39,753 nucleotides of DNA, from positions 1 to 39,753 of the forward strand of contig CALKWH010000188.1 in the NCBI GenBank assembly GCA_938004375.1, given 5' to 3'. The position numbers were made by a program, and so were the translations under genes. Source of the DNA: an uncultured Pseudomonadota bacterium. GTDB taxonomy: Bacteria; Myxococcota_A; Polyangia; HGW-17. Each line of letters opens with the position of its first letter. Within the stretch, counting starts at the first letter, position 1. The notes beneath the pieces are model-generated. The model was given only the letters and a program-made list of their open reading frames with translations, ran no database searches and was not told where the DNA came from. Below are positions 16,701 to 23,492 of the stretch, piece by piece.

Positions 16701-18885
16701 CGGCCGGATCGGCGGCGGACTCGGCGCAGTCCTGCAGGGTCTCGATGTAGCCGACCCAGTTCTCCCGCTCGGCGAAGAGCCCCTCGAGGGCCTCCCAGTC
16801 CCGGTTGGTGCTGTAGAGCTCCTTCAGGATCTTCATGGCCTTGGGGTGGCCCGGACGCAGCTCGAGGACGGTCCGCCAGGTGCGCATGGCGAGCTCGCCG
16901 GTGGCGCCCATCTTGTCAGTGAGGATCGCGCCGGTCTTCTCGAGCAGCGCCAGCGCCTCGTCGCCCACGCTCATGGCGATCTTGCGGCGCAGCATCTCCA
17001 CCAGGGCGGGGAAGCGCTTCTCCCGCTCATACAACTGGATCAGGCTCTCCAGCGCGTCGATGTCGTGGGGATCGAACTTGAGCACGCGGTTCCACATCTC
17101 GATGGCGAGCACGGGGTTGGCCAGGGGCTGCTGGGCGAAGCGGGCCAGGTCGATGAACCTGGGGCGCTGCTGGGCCTCGGGCAGCAGGTTGATCTCCTTG
17201 AGTTGGAGCTCGAACAGGCCCTTCCAGTTGCGCCGCTTCTCGTAGATGTCCTTGAGGGCGGTGATGGTCTCGAGATCGGTCGGGTCGACCTCGAGGATCT
17301 GCTCGAGGGGCTCGGCGGCCTTGTTGGGGTTCGACAACTTAGTGCCCCACAGGTTGGCGATCTGCTTCAGGTAGTTCTTCTTTTTCGCCGGGTCCGTCTC
17401 GGAGGCGTTCTTCTCCTCGTAGATCACGATCACGTCACGCCAGCGCCCCATGGCCTCGTACTTCTCGGCCAGGGCGTCCATGGCCTGCGGGTGGTGGGGA
17501 TCGAGCTTGAGGATGGCGTTGTAGACGTTGACCACCATGGCGTCGACCTTCATCTTCTCCTCGATGAGGTTCGCCATGTCCATCAGCACCGCGATGCGGC
17601 CCTGGGTGTCCTCGGGCGGCAGTGCGTGCTCGAGGTCCTTGTAAAGCTCCATCAGGGCGTTCCACTTCTCGCCCCGGAAGTAAAGATCCTTGAGCGCCTC
17701 GATGGCCGCGGCGTTCATCTTGTCCATCTTCAGGATGCGCTTCCACACGTCGATGGCCTTCTCCGGGCTCTTCTCGACGGAGATGGCCGAGATCCGGCGC
17801 GCCAACTCGACGCTCTTGTCGAGGTCGTTGGCCACCGCCCGCATGGCCTGCTGCAGCATGGCCAGGTGCCGCATGTAGTCGTCCTTGGCGACGTAGTACT
17901 CGGAGTAGAAGTTCATGACCAGCGGCGACATGGTGTCGCCCTTGCGCAGTTTGCTGAAGTATTGCTCGGCGGTGTCGAGGTCGCCGACCTTCTTCCACCA
18001 CAGCATGCCCAACTGCAGGGCGATCTCCTCGGCGTTCTGGCCGTTCTTCAGTTCCGCTTCGTACAGCGCGATCAGGTCCTCCCATTTTTCCTGCTGGGTG
18101 AACGCGTCCACCAGGAGCATGGTGGTCTTCTCCATGCCCGGGATGATCGACTGGACCTCGCGCAGGTGTCCCTCGGCCAGCTCCGGCTGGTGGGTGTGCT
18201 CGAGCTCGAGGTAGGCGACCTCGAGCAGGCAGGCGGCCTTCTCCTGAAGATCCTCCAGGCGCGGCAGCTTCCCGCGGAGGAAGTCGGCGAGCTCGGCGTA
18301 GCGCTTCTGCGCGCGGTACAGGTACTCGATGTGCTTGGCCGTGTCCGAGTGGCCCGGATCCATCTCGAGGGCCTTCTTCAGCAGCTCCTCGACCCGGGCG
18401 CGGTCGGCGCCGTACTTGGCCGCCACCTCGGCGGCCCGGAAATACATATGGGTGGCCCACTGGGGCTCCGAGGCGCTGTCGGCTTCGGACACGTACTTGT
18501 CGAGCATCTTCTCCCAGTTGCCGGCCTCCTGCTCGAGGGCCTCTAGCCTCGACGCGGCCTCCTCGTTCTTCGGGTCGAGCTCGACGACCCGGCGGTACAT
18601 CGCCAGCGCCTCCACCCCGAGCCACAACTCCTCGTCGAGCATCATGGCGATCGCCGAGATTAACTCGAGATCCTCGGGCTGCCGCTTCTCGGCGAGCCTG
18701 TAGAACCGGTGCGCCAGCTCCAGTTGCTTGGCCTGGAGTGCCCGCTGGGCGGCCTTGACCAGGACCGAGACCAGTTCCTGCACGGGCTCCTCGCTGGCGA
18801 GCACCAGGCTCTCCAGTTCTTCCTGCATGTGGGTGTTGCTCGGGGTGTTGAAGAGGTTCGCGATGAGTGTTTTGATTTCCTTCAT
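7750..18885 (-). CDS. Giant cytoplasmic TPR-repeat protein (3711 residues)
   Basis: One uninterrupted 11.1-kb frame encodes a protein made almost wholly of tetratricopeptide repeats. The period is about 71-72 residues and consists of two TPR hairpins. One hairpin ends in a consensus like A...W..iLe.dP....Al..L..LYe....W.eL; the other is a more variable linker repeat (k...l...a.l.e..l.d...A). Two adjacent spacings counted by eye were 71 and 72, so roughly fifty such modules fit. There is no signal peptide, membrane segment or catalytic domain; the N-terminus is MKEIKTLIANLFNTPSNTHM. The C-terminal ~250 residues are more canonical 34-residue TPRs. Known TPR solenoids bind proteins, so a scaffold role is inferred. 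AGAGAG lies just upstream of the ATG. It leads an operon with engB, rimI and a toroid protein. I see no strong promoter, only a weak TTGCAT-17-TAGGCT. Confidence 0.93.
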   Translation of the reverse strand: MKEIKTLIANLFNTPSNTHMQEELESLVLASEEPVQELVSVLVKAAQRALQAKQLELAHRFYRLAEKRQPEDLELISAIAMMLDEELWLGVEALAMYRRVVELDPKNEEAASRLEALEQEAGNWEKMLDKYVSEADSASEPQWATHMYFRAAEVAAKYGADRARVEELLKKALEMDPGHSDTAKHIEYLYRAQKRYAELADFLRGKLPRLEDLQEKAACLLEVAYLELEHTHQPELAEGHLREVQSIIPGMEKTTMLLVDAFTQQEKWEDLIALYEAELKNGQNAEEIALQLGMLWWKKVGDLDTAEQYFSKLRKGDTMSPLVMNFYSEYYVAKDDYMRHLAMLQQAMRAVANDLDKSVELARRISAISVEKSPEKAIDVWKRILKMDKMNAAAIEALKDLYFRGEKWNALMELYKDLEHALPPEDTQGRIAVLMDMANLIEEKMKVDAMVVNVYNAILKLDPHHPQAMDALAEKYEAMGRWRDVIVIYEEKNASETDPAKKKNYLKQIANLWGTKLSNPNKAAEPLEQILEVDPTDLETITALKDIYEKRRNWKGLFELQLKEINLLPEAQQRPRFIDLARFAQQPLANPVLAIEMWNRVLKFDPHDIDALESLIQLYEREKRFPALVEMLRRKIAMSVGDEALALLEKTGAILTDKMGATGELAMRTWRTVLELRPGHPKAMKILKELYSTNRDWEALEGLFAERENWVGYIETLQDCAESAADPADKIQLYFKIAGVFTDRLQKPERSVKSYESILEADPANAKAAALLLPIYEEAGRFPDVARMVEVLLGACSQPAERLPHLQKLVHVNEEKLNQPGPAFSWCAQAYGIDPRDEAIMARLERLAEVARRWEELAALYSGALDRLEGAEKLRLMSRLAHLYVNQLVQLDKGETIWRAVLAQEPESGEALMGLASIYELRSNWPELLEILNRQITSAPLQQDRLSAMMKMAQLLEVHLDKTSEAIEMYKKIVSQAADYRPALAALDRLYEANRMYENLAHVLRQQEELAEGEARIGFRLRLGRLYLGPLADAQQALSCFEVILAEAPGHAGALESLETMLDPSRDAAVRRQAASLLAPCYLRMESWEAYARSLEVIATMEPDADRKIAHYLELLNITVRRVGDTTRGLDIARSLFRLSPDNADVRMELRRLAILEDQVPALKELYITTLSEQPALRLTLAWEVALLEEEELHDKTEAEKYYRMVLEEEPLHDAAFAALERLTTGAERWTDLRRLIENRVEVLHDPVQQKEMLLKLSALNENILADVDAAIAAYRQLRQLEAGSQDAFVALQRLYDLAENWAELADLYQDELAYTRGNEQRILLMIQRADLLMHKLDRAADAVSLLQEILSLNSSHIAARSMLNEALGKPETRQAAADILLNLFEHETNFEKIVELLEVKLEAAEGRDEAVGILSRQGKLFTVQLGRPEQAFAAWRRALKLEPGNLEVRHALEELVEVSGDTAALVEVWNEAITAAGDELELTMLYMEKIAQLYERQLADPEKAVVWYKKLVAAAVDHVELQAKATQSLIVLLSSMDEWIDVIDLYRRQLGWLDTARERKGVYRKVASLQEDMLDALEDAAKTYHQLLEEFPEDDDALDRLEYIYSRLEKWGKLVEVLSRRAELSLDPSTRRDFYSRIAILREESLQDIEGAAEAWGAILSEYPEDGESLRYLARLNEALGRWSEVFDLVERELALTTEEKNRHALLYRLGYILQVHLEEPARAIAFYRDVIEQDPEHEKAKLALESMLQGEEMLALEAASILEKIYELEDNWEKLTGLYVLKAGYSMDAQEKVDLFVKIAQIKEGQLQEPAAAFGFYGQAFKECLALPMLSDVLDNLQRLAAMEGKWAELVEMYKANVEEILDTELQEKVLLIIADVARDELKNLELAREHYQKVLENRPDSRHAMDALEFVYKETSDWEALLGIHLKRAELGYGDPEARYAALVQAATLCKVQLKRPKDAIERYKEIIEFRPADAVIFRALEELYFDQEAWQDLIELYDHRIRYVDELAEAVEIRYNMGEIYQDYLNEPERSLEMFKGALGGDPGREDTIRRLEKFLDMEDHAASAAETLVPIYASRQNWKELIRVFQLQRQMLETPEERAPITKKIAGLYDAVLEDMESAFTWYGYLFTETPSDRAVRGRLLSLAESLGRWTEVAAVFAQVLEQAYADLDYVLEVAEHLARIYSNRLKKVEEARVCYKRILDADHNRKDIFTELELMLLTAERWDDLLTIYREAAEAYYDPAKKNEYLFKMSSVYEDKLEKYEEAVETFKEILVGAPEDVRANTALRRLYTRLERWEDLVEHLLVLVGQQQHGPAELCGLNIELAKLYHEKLKDPISAVDRIEQVLQTEPLHEQAILFLEGLLLDDEVSLRVAALLQPIYQNLDQWEDLVNVYEIQIEGLDDQYQKIEYLKECAKLYDARGNRLDRAFTSLSQAWLLETGDRDLFEALYQLAVRQNNWPQLIEVYEKGITDAYDTDLQVTVLLRIARVQAEILTQPTEARKSYLRVLEVQEDHLEALTELALLLEELEAWEELGTILDRRSYLLHEPEESVRTLRQLALLQQKLGQDASAVETWKRLLEVSPGEAGALRALEALYEAGENWSELAEVLRSLAEVAETSEFSVSLKLARVQEEKLEDNYEAISTLQRILASASDHLPALQSCARLYEKEQNWMELIATLNQMVVLEADDARRNELIYRIAHVLQHELNDVEQAVKKYQSILEFDSRHEKTIGALEELLEGEDYRPQAAAILEPLYLEQRQPAKLIHLHELLLEVAVEPAQKAKLLRTIATIYEQGGDLDHAFDYWGRLFRENPADTEVESQLMRISAGGGQWQRLVDLLDEAGNDVYEPELRKRLILTVAQLYEVSLENQGAAIGALKKGLDAVPSDLEILAQLDRLLTEAQRHEELAEVLRAQADVTDGAVKAQFLYRLGHLNLHRFGRGEEAIEVWQEALNFQDSHPEVFRELEVLLGSGGPLVNAALEVLEPAYERMGAHDKLITVLEVRVTLTEDAGDRAGLLERAAQLGKTLGQLDRALGQLAQALALTPDNLALLESFIDLAQHTDHIPMVLSTVLGILDGKVDELAAVALALRVAPLALSVGDVVSAERFYLAVLAREAENLDAIRALENLYRVGDDTAKLVAILQKRAAQEYDPVTKKAICSEIAGLAETQLRDLVMAEKAWKDLLESDESDTVAQDQLVRLYEQAGQWNDLIEVLKTKINYTPAPADQQRIRQRIAETYAGRLGKADLAEEQWREAYDSDPAFEPAYLALMEIYKGKSDWDAVKDLYFTRLGQASVDSERLGVLQDLADLSVNQLKEVDDAVGYWMQILDVDPQYGDVFDRLSRVLVEGERYYELADVLQKRADFFGRSGDRRLEMQALDQLARLWEEKLESPTEARKILERILENDPSSVTALTGLARLFENMEDWEHCQQYLEKAALLEPQGEDGAELAFRRGKVAEKLGDDDKAMSCWEEALRLYPAHQETFDVLSSRARAAGDKQAILRLMQMRLPMVKDRTPRLELLQQLADLYIELGASEAAFPVLEEALTLEPANLAVKQKLGDAYFAAGNLDRAAGVYQKLLDELAAAKAPRKDLAPLYQRLGGIKEGQGDLAAAMEMYTQSQKADTTYVPNLIAMARLYSRQENYDQAQRMFRALLFQRIEGEITKAQIFLEIARIEIKTGNSAKAKSSIQRGLAEDPNHAELKALLETL

Positions 18886-18980
18886 CTTTTCGGCTCTCTT
18901 TGACTATCTGGCCAGTCGGTTGTGATTTGCCAGCGAAGACATGGCGAGAAGCCTAACGCCTACCCCTATTGGATGCAATC

Positions 18981-19020
18981 AAAAAAGCGGCGCCGACGGT
19001 TCTTTCGCGCGAACGCCGCC
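18981..19020 (-). terminator. Rho-independent terminator after the NTF2-like lipoprotein gene
   Basis: On the minus strand GGCGGCG (19020-19014) can pair with CGCCGC (18992-18987), with an inner TTC/GAA pairing around a GCGCGAAA loop. Six Ts follow directly (18986-18981). It lies about 50 bp past the lipoprotein stop at 19070 and about 95 bp before the TPR start at 18885, so it separates the two operons. Confidence 0.65.
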
Positions 19021-19069
19021 AGCTACCGTTTAATGTTTTCTTGATTGTCAAATTTTTCGATTGATTATT

Positions 19070-19558
19070 CTACAAACCGGAGACGAACAGCCACTTGTCC
19101 TCGTGCCGCTCGAGGGTCAGGCGCATGTAGTCGGTCTTCTTCTCCCAGCGGTTCTCCTCGCCCACGGCCAGTTGATACGAACCGTCGAGGTACACCTCCA
19201 CCGTGACGCGCTCGGCGGCCTCCCAGTGGATCTTGCGGTACTGGATGTCCAGCCGCACGTTCTTGAGTTGGGCGAAGCGCTCCCGCGCGGCCGCCACGAA
19301 GCCCTTGTAATCGTAGGCCTTCTCGTCGGAGTCGGTCTTGGGCTGATAATATTTGGGATGAGCGAGCCCGATGAAGGCCTCGAGATCCATGGCAATGAGG
19401 GTGCGCCGGTAGACCTCCATCACCTCGATGATTTCCTTGTTTTTCTTGGTCGCCGGAATCCGGGTGCCGGTGATGTAGGTGGGCTTCGCGCAGCCGGCCG
19501 ACAGGGCCAGGACGGTCAGCGCGAGCAGGACCCAGCGTTGGTGTGTGCGGTTGATCAT
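19070..19558 (-). CDS. Lipoprotein with NTF2/SnoaL-like fold
   Basis: The 162-residue protein starts MINRTHQRWVLLALTVLALSAGC, a lipoprotein signal with lipobox LSAGC and Cys23 as the lipidation site; residue +2 is Ala, which favours the outer membrane. The mature part (EIIEVMEVYRRTLIAMDLEAF, then LAHPKYYQ) is the opening helix pattern of NTF2/SnoaL-like domains. Beta strands follow with alternating residues (RVTVEVYLDGSYQLAVGEEN, then the Trp-containing KWLFVSGL at the end). No catalytic residues can be assigned. The longer open frame to 20170 is rejected because the lipobox and the ATGA overlap with the prmA stop mark the true start. It is the last gene before the terminator at 18981-19020. 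Confidence 0.75.
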   Translation of the reverse strand: MINRTHQRWVLLALTVLALSAGCAKPTYITGTRIPATKKNKEIIEVMEVYRRTLIAMDLEAFIGLAHPKYYQPKTDSDEKAYDYKGFVAAARERFAQLKNVRLDIQYRKIHWEAAERVTVEVYLDGSYQLAVGEENRWEKKTDYMRLTLERHEDKWLFVSGL

Positions 19559-20451
19559 GCGGATTCTCCCGTGGCGGGTCTCTCGAACACCACCAGTTCC
19601 CATTCGCCCTCGTGCCAGTTCCAGACCACCGGCAGGCCGGTCTTCTCGCGGATCTCGTCGATCTGATCGTTGAGGATGCCCGAAAACACCATCTTGCCAC
19701 CCGGCAGCAGGTTCCGCGAGAACAGCGGGTTCAACTCCAGCAGCACGTCGCGCTGGATGTTGGCCAGAACCAGGTCCACCGGCGTTTCCTTCCACGAGAG
19801 GCTCACTTCGATGCGATCCTTCAGGCCGTTGGCGGCCACCACCTCGGCCGCGGTCTCCACGGCGTCGGGGTCGTTGTCCACCGCCCAGATCACGGCGCCG
19901 GGCCACAGGGTGGCGGCGGCCATGGAGAGGATCCCGGTGCCCGCGCCCATGTCCAGCACACGGGTGGGGACGAAGCCGGAGGTGTGCAACTGGACCAGCG
20001 CCTCGATCACCAGGCGCGTGGTCGCGTGCAGACCGGTGCCGAACGCCATCCCGGGGTCGATGACGAACACCGTGTCGCCGGGACCCGGCTCGACCTCCTT
20101 CCAGGACGGGCGGATCACGAAGTGGGCGATCCGCTGGACGTCGAAGGTCTTCTTCCAGAACTCGTTCCACTCCTCGCGCCGGATCGGCTGCATCCGGAAG
20201 CGGGCGGCCAGGGCGTCCTCGGGCTCGTCGAGGCTGGCGGCCAGCACCGGGGACAGGCGCTCGAGGAACGCCCGCTCGGTGCCCTGCTCGATGTAGGCCA
20301 CCACGCGGGCGGTGCCCTGGGCCTCGGCGAAAAGCGTCGTCGGGTCGCGGACCTCCACGCCCAGGGCGCCGGCCCAGACGAAGAGCGCGGCCACCTCATC
20401 CTCCTGTGCGGCGGTCACCGGCAGCGAGACCTCGATCCACTCATTTAACAT
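19555..20451 (-). CDS. prmA: Ribosomal protein L11 methyltransferase PrmA
   Basis: PrmA trimethylates lysines and the N-terminus of ribosomal protein L11 with SAM. The 298-residue protein has the N-terminal substrate-recognition domain, the linker segment FRMQPIRREEWNEFWKKTF and the signature DPGMAFGTGLHATT. The SAM-binding motif VLDMGAGTGILSMAA and motif IV LVLANIQ (family form NANI) follow. Length is normal. It overlaps the carbamoyltransferase stop by 11 bp and the following lipoprotein start by 4 bp, so all three are probably cotranslated. No other ribosomal methylation gene is adjacent. Confidence 0.95.
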   Translation of the reverse strand: MLNEWIEVSLPVTAAQEDEVAALFVWAGALGVEVRDPTTLFAEAQGTARVVAYIEQGTERAFLERLSPVLAASLDEPEDALAARFRMQPIRREEWNEFWKKTFDVQRIAHFVIRPSWKEVEPGPGDTVFVIDPGMAFGTGLHATTRLVIEALVQLHTSGFVPTRVLDMGAGTGILSMAAATLWPGAVIWAVDNDPDAVETAAEVVAANGLKDRIEVSLSWKETPVDLVLANIQRDVLLELNPLFSRNLLPGGKMVFSGILNDQIDEIREKTGLPVVWNWHEGEWELVVFERPATGESA

Positions 20452-21640
20452 GGCGGGACTTGTCCTTCTCGAGGAGGTGCCGGATCACGTGGTCCACGCG
20501 CTCGAAGCGGGTGAGCAGGATCATGGCGGCGATGACGAACGGCTTGTACGACGCCTCGTGGTAGGTGCGCAGGCGGTACTTCTCGAACACGTCCGCGGAA
20601 ACCTCGCCCTGGGGGCAGGAGACGCCGGAGATGTCGGCGGGCAGGCAGTGCATGTAGAGGGCGTCCCCGCCCTTGGTGAGCTTCATGAGCTTCTCGTTGC
20701 ACTCCCAGTCCTTGTGGCGGGCGTTCTCGGCCAGCGCGGACTTCTCGAGCTCCTTGAGCGCGGCGTTCTCGCCGGCGCGCAGCAGGCGGGTGCGTTCGAC
20801 CATGACGGCCATGGGCGCCCAGCTCTTCGGGTACACCACGTCGGCGTCGCGGAAGGCCTCCTCCATGGAGTGAGTGTGGGTGAAACGGCCGCCCGAGGCC
20901 TGGGCCTGCTTGCCGGCCATGGCCAGGATCTCCGGCATCACGTCGTAGCCCTCGGGGTGGGCCAGCACGACGTCGGCGCCGAGGCGGGTCATCAGGCCGA
21001 CGATGCCCTGGGCCACCGACAGGGGCTTGCCGTAGGAGGGCGAATACGCCCATGTCATGGCGATGCGCTTGCCGCGCAGTTTGTCCAGACCGCCGAACAT
21101 GCCCACCAGGTGGGACAGGTCCGCCATGCTCTGGGTGGGGTGGTCCATGTCGCACTGCAGGTTGATCACCGCCGGGCGCTGGGCCAGCACCTTGTTCTCG
21201 AACGCGTCGTCCAGGGCGCGACCAACCTCGGTCATGTAGGTGTGACCCTCGTGGATGAACATGTCGTCGCGGATGCCGATGGCCTCGGTCAAAAAGGAGA
21301 TCATGGCCGCGGTCTCGCGCACGGTCTCGCCGTGGGCGATCTGGCTCTTGGTCTCGTCCAGATCCATCCCCTGAAGGCCCAGCAGGTTGGTGGCGCTGGC
21401 GTAGGAGAAGCGGGTGCGGGTGGAGTTGTCGCGGAAGATCGACACGCCCAGGCCGGAGCGGAACACGCGCAGGTCCTTGCCCTCGCGGTGCAGCTCCGAG
21501 AGCATGCGCGCCAGCTCGACGGTGGCGGTGATGGTGTCCAGATCCTGCTCCCAGGTGAGCAGGTAGTCGCGGTTGTACAGTTTGCCGGAGACCTTCTTCA
21601 GCAGTTCCAGTTGGGTTTCATACTTTTTGTGTGAGCTCAT
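20441..21640 (-). CDS. ygeW: Knotted YgeW-type carbamoyltransferase
   Basis: This 399-residue aspartate/ornithine carbamoyltransferase family member has the carbamoyl-phosphate loop FRDNSTRTRFSYASA (STRTR at 73-77), the HCLPAD motif, and DMDHPTQSMADL as in OTCase-like enzymes. The segment GMDLDETKSQIAHGETVRET, followed by MFIHEGHTYMTEVG, matches the YgeW group rather than true ArgF, as does the length of near 400 instead of about 310-335. YgeW proteins are thought to act on a ureido or carbamoyl compound in purine or amino-acid catabolism; the substrate here is not determined. GGAG lies 7 nt before the ATG. It sits 79 bp after hutI and overlaps prmA by 11 bp. An arginine-pathway argF assignment is less likely because no other arg gene is present. 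Confidence 0.82.
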   Translation of the reverse strand: MSSHKKYETQLELLKKVSGKLYNRDYLLTWEQDLDTITATVELARMLSELHREGKDLRVFRSGLGVSIFRDNSTRTRFSYASATNLLGLQGMDLDETKSQIAHGETVRETAAMISFLTEAIGIRDDMFIHEGHTYMTEVGRALDDAFENKVLAQRPAVINLQCDMDHPTQSMADLSHLVGMFGGLDKLRGKRIAMTWAYSPSYGKPLSVAQGIVGLMTRLGADVVLAHPEGYDVMPEILAMAGKQAQASGGRFTHTHSMEEAFRDADVVYPKSWAPMAVMVERTRLLRAGENAALKELEKSALAENARHKDWECNEKLMKLTKGGDALYMHCLPADISGVSCPQGEVSADVFEKYRLRTYHEASYKPFVIAAMILLTRFERVDHVIRHLLEKDKSRHVK

Positions 21641-21719
21641 TGTATTCTCCAGTTCCCTCGTGATACCCGTGCGGTTTCTCGATCGTTCACAGGTCGGGTC
21701 AACCTAAAATATCGAAAAG

Positions 21720-23162
21720 TCACTCCGATTCAAGCTGAACTTCCAGCCCCCCGCGCAGCAGGGTGCGGACATGGGGGACGCCGAAGTGGTAGGGCAGGTG
21801 CCCGTAGTGGGCGAAATCCCAGATCACCAGGTCGGCCGGCGCGCCCGCGACCGGGTTCCCGCGGCCGGGCAGGCCGGCGGCCCGCGCGGCGGTGCGGGTG
21901 AGCGCGTCCCAGGTCTCCTCGACGGTCAGGCCCGCCTGCAGGCAGGCCAGCGTCCCCGCCAGGGGAAGGTTCTCGGTCATCGAGGTGCCGGGGTTGCAGT
22001 CGGTGCCCACCGCCACCGGGACCCCGCGGTCGAGGAACCGGCGCCCCGAGGGCATGGGCAGGCCCAGGGTGAGCGCCGCTCCCGGCAGGAGCACGGCCAC
22101 CGTGCGCCCCGCGCGTGCCAGTTCGTCGAGTTCGGCGTCGGTCACCTCCTCGAGGTGGTCCACGCTCAGGGCGCCCAGCCGGGCGGCCTCGGCCACCGCG
22201 CCCAGGCTGTGGAACTGCCCGGCGTGGGCGCGGGCCTGCAGCCCGGCGGCCACGGCGGCCTCGAGGATGCGCACGGTCTCGGCCAGGGAGAACGCGTTGT
22301 CCTCGCAGAACACGTCCACGGCCACGGCCAGCTCCCGGGACCGAGGAATCAACTCGTCCGTGATCAGGCGCACCCAGGCGTCCCGGTCGGCGGCGAACTC
22401 CGGCGGCACGAGGTGCGCAGCCAACAGCGTCGGGGAGACCTCGACGGCGCAGCGCGCGGACAGCCGCCCAAGGACACGCAAGAGGCCCAGCTCCCCCTCG
22501 ACGGTCAGATCGTAGCCGGTCTTGCCCTCGACGGAGGTAACGCCGAAGCGGGCCATGCGCAGCAGGCGCCGGACTCCGCCCTCGAAGAGCGCTTCCGGGC
22601 CGGCCGCGCGGGTGGCCCGCATAGTGGACAAGATGCCGCCCCCGGCCGCCTGGATCTCGGCATAGGTGGCGCCGGCCTTGCGCAGGGCGAACTCCCGGGC
22701 GCGCTCCCCGGCGAACACCGGGTGCGTGTGGGGGTCCACCAGGCCGGCGGTGACCACGGCGCCCCCCGCGTCGAGCACCCGCGCGCCCGGCGCCGCCATG
22801 GAAAATTCCGCCCGCGGCCCCGCGGACACGATGCGGTCCCGGCGGATCCGGACCACGGCGTCGGGCACGGCCTCGAAGCGCCCGGCGGCATCGAAGCGCA
22901 CCAACTGGCCGATGTTCCGCACCTCCAGGGTCGGCGGGCCCTGGGGGGTCAGCTCCACCTCGGTCAGGATCACCGCGCGGCCGTCGTCGAAGCGGACCTC
23001 GACCCGGTCCCCCGGCGGCAGGATCGTGGCCCCCGCGATGGGCGGCGCGACGAAGCGGCCTGTGCCGTGCAGGCGCCAGGCCGTGTGTTCGGCGTCGCCG
23101 GCGAGGTCGCTTAGCAGCCGCAGCCGGTCCCGGTCGGAGTTCACCTGGCAAACGTGGAACAT
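21720..23162 (-). CDS. hutI: Imidazolonepropionase with an extra N-terminal domain
   Basis: HutI hydrolyses 4-imidazolone-5-propionate to N-formimino-L-glutamate, the third step of histidine breakdown. Family motifs are LVDPHTHPVFAGERAREF (metal-binding HxH), ATYAEIQAAGGGILSTMRAT, RAHAGQFHSLG, GTDCNPGTSMTENLPLAG and WDFAHYGHLPYHFG. The protein is 480 residues against a usual 400-420. The ordinary HutI start corresponds to VRNIGQLVRFD at residue 81. The extra 80 residues are probably translated, because the ATG at 23162 has a strong AGGGGG ribosome site 6 nt upstream and codon use is continuous. The extension contains a beta-rich stretch (ILPPGDRVEVRFDDGRAVIL) vaguely like a PilZ-type barrel strand pair; this is uncertain. 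No hutH, hutU or hutG lies in the window. Confidence 0.93.
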   Translation of the reverse strand: MFHVCQVNSDRDRLRLLSDLAGDAEHTAWRLHGTGRFVAPPIAGATILPPGDRVEVRFDDGRAVILTEVELTPQGPPTLEVRNIGQLVRFDAAGRFEAVPDAVVRIRRDRIVSAGPRAEFSMAAPGARVLDAGGAVVTAGLVDPHTHPVFAGERAREFALRKAGATYAEIQAAGGGILSTMRATRAAGPEALFEGGVRRLLRMARFGVTSVEGKTGYDLTVEGELGLLRVLGRLSARCAVEVSPTLLAAHLVPPEFAADRDAWVRLITDELIPRSRELAVAVDVFCEDNAFSLAETVRILEAAVAAGLQARAHAGQFHSLGAVAEAARLGALSVDHLEEVTDAELDELARAGRTVAVLLPGAALTLGLPMPSGRRFLDRGVPVAVGTDCNPGTSMTENLPLAGTLACLQAGLTVEETWDALTRTAARAAGLPGRGNPVAGAPADLVIWDFAHYGHLPYHFGVPHVRTLLRGGLEVQLESE

Positions 23163-23210
23163 GCGGACCCCCTTTCGCGGCGGCGCGCGTCCGGCTCCGC
23201 CGTCAGACGC

Positions 23211-23492
23211 CTAGGCGGGATGGTGCTTCACGAAGGAGACGTACTTGAAACGCAGATCGAAGAGGATCTGATCGATGAGCTCCCGCTCCCCGTCGGACAG
23301 GTTGCCGCGGGTCTTCTCCTCGAGCATCTCGAGGATCTGGATCGTCTGCTTGGCGAAGCAGACGTCCACCGACGTCTCCTGGGTCTCCGGGTTGGGGATC
23401 TCCCCGAGGGAGATCAGGACCGACGAGGACAGCGAGATCACGAAACTGGAGAAGTCGATGGGCGCGTCGGAGAGCTCGGGGTTGCACTTCAT
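23211..23492 (-). CDS. DUF1844 family small protein
   Basis: The 93-residue protein carries the DUF1844 pattern: DFSSFVISLSSSVLISLGEI, then a short P/E-rich turn, FAKQTIQILEMLEEKTRGNL, and LFDLRFKYVSFVK at the end. The family is widespread in deltaproteobacteria and other phyla; its function is unknown. It appears cytoplasmic and helical. Its ATG overlaps the stop of the upstream 68-residue gene by 4 bp (ATGA), and it ends 48 bp before hutI. Confidence 0.85.
   Translation of the reverse strand: MKCNPELSDAPIDFSSFVISLSSSVLISLGEIPNPETQETSVDVCFAKQTIQILEMLEEKTRGNLSDGERELIDQILFDLRFKYVSFVKHHPA

Noticed and set aside
8593..18546. Several long plus-strand frames (up to 1120 codons) opposite the TPR gene
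   Set aside because: Codon bias of the minus-strand gene in GC-rich DNA produces such shadows; they are low-complexity, rich in His, Leu, Gly and Gln, with no domain.
18886..18980. Promoter for the giant TPR gene (TTGCAT-17-TAGGCT)
   Set aside because: Only 3/6 matches at each box; not convincing.
19070..20170. 366-residue open frame covering the lipoprotein
   Set aside because: The 5' half is a shadow of prmA in another frame; the lipobox signal and ATGA overlap place the true start at 19558.
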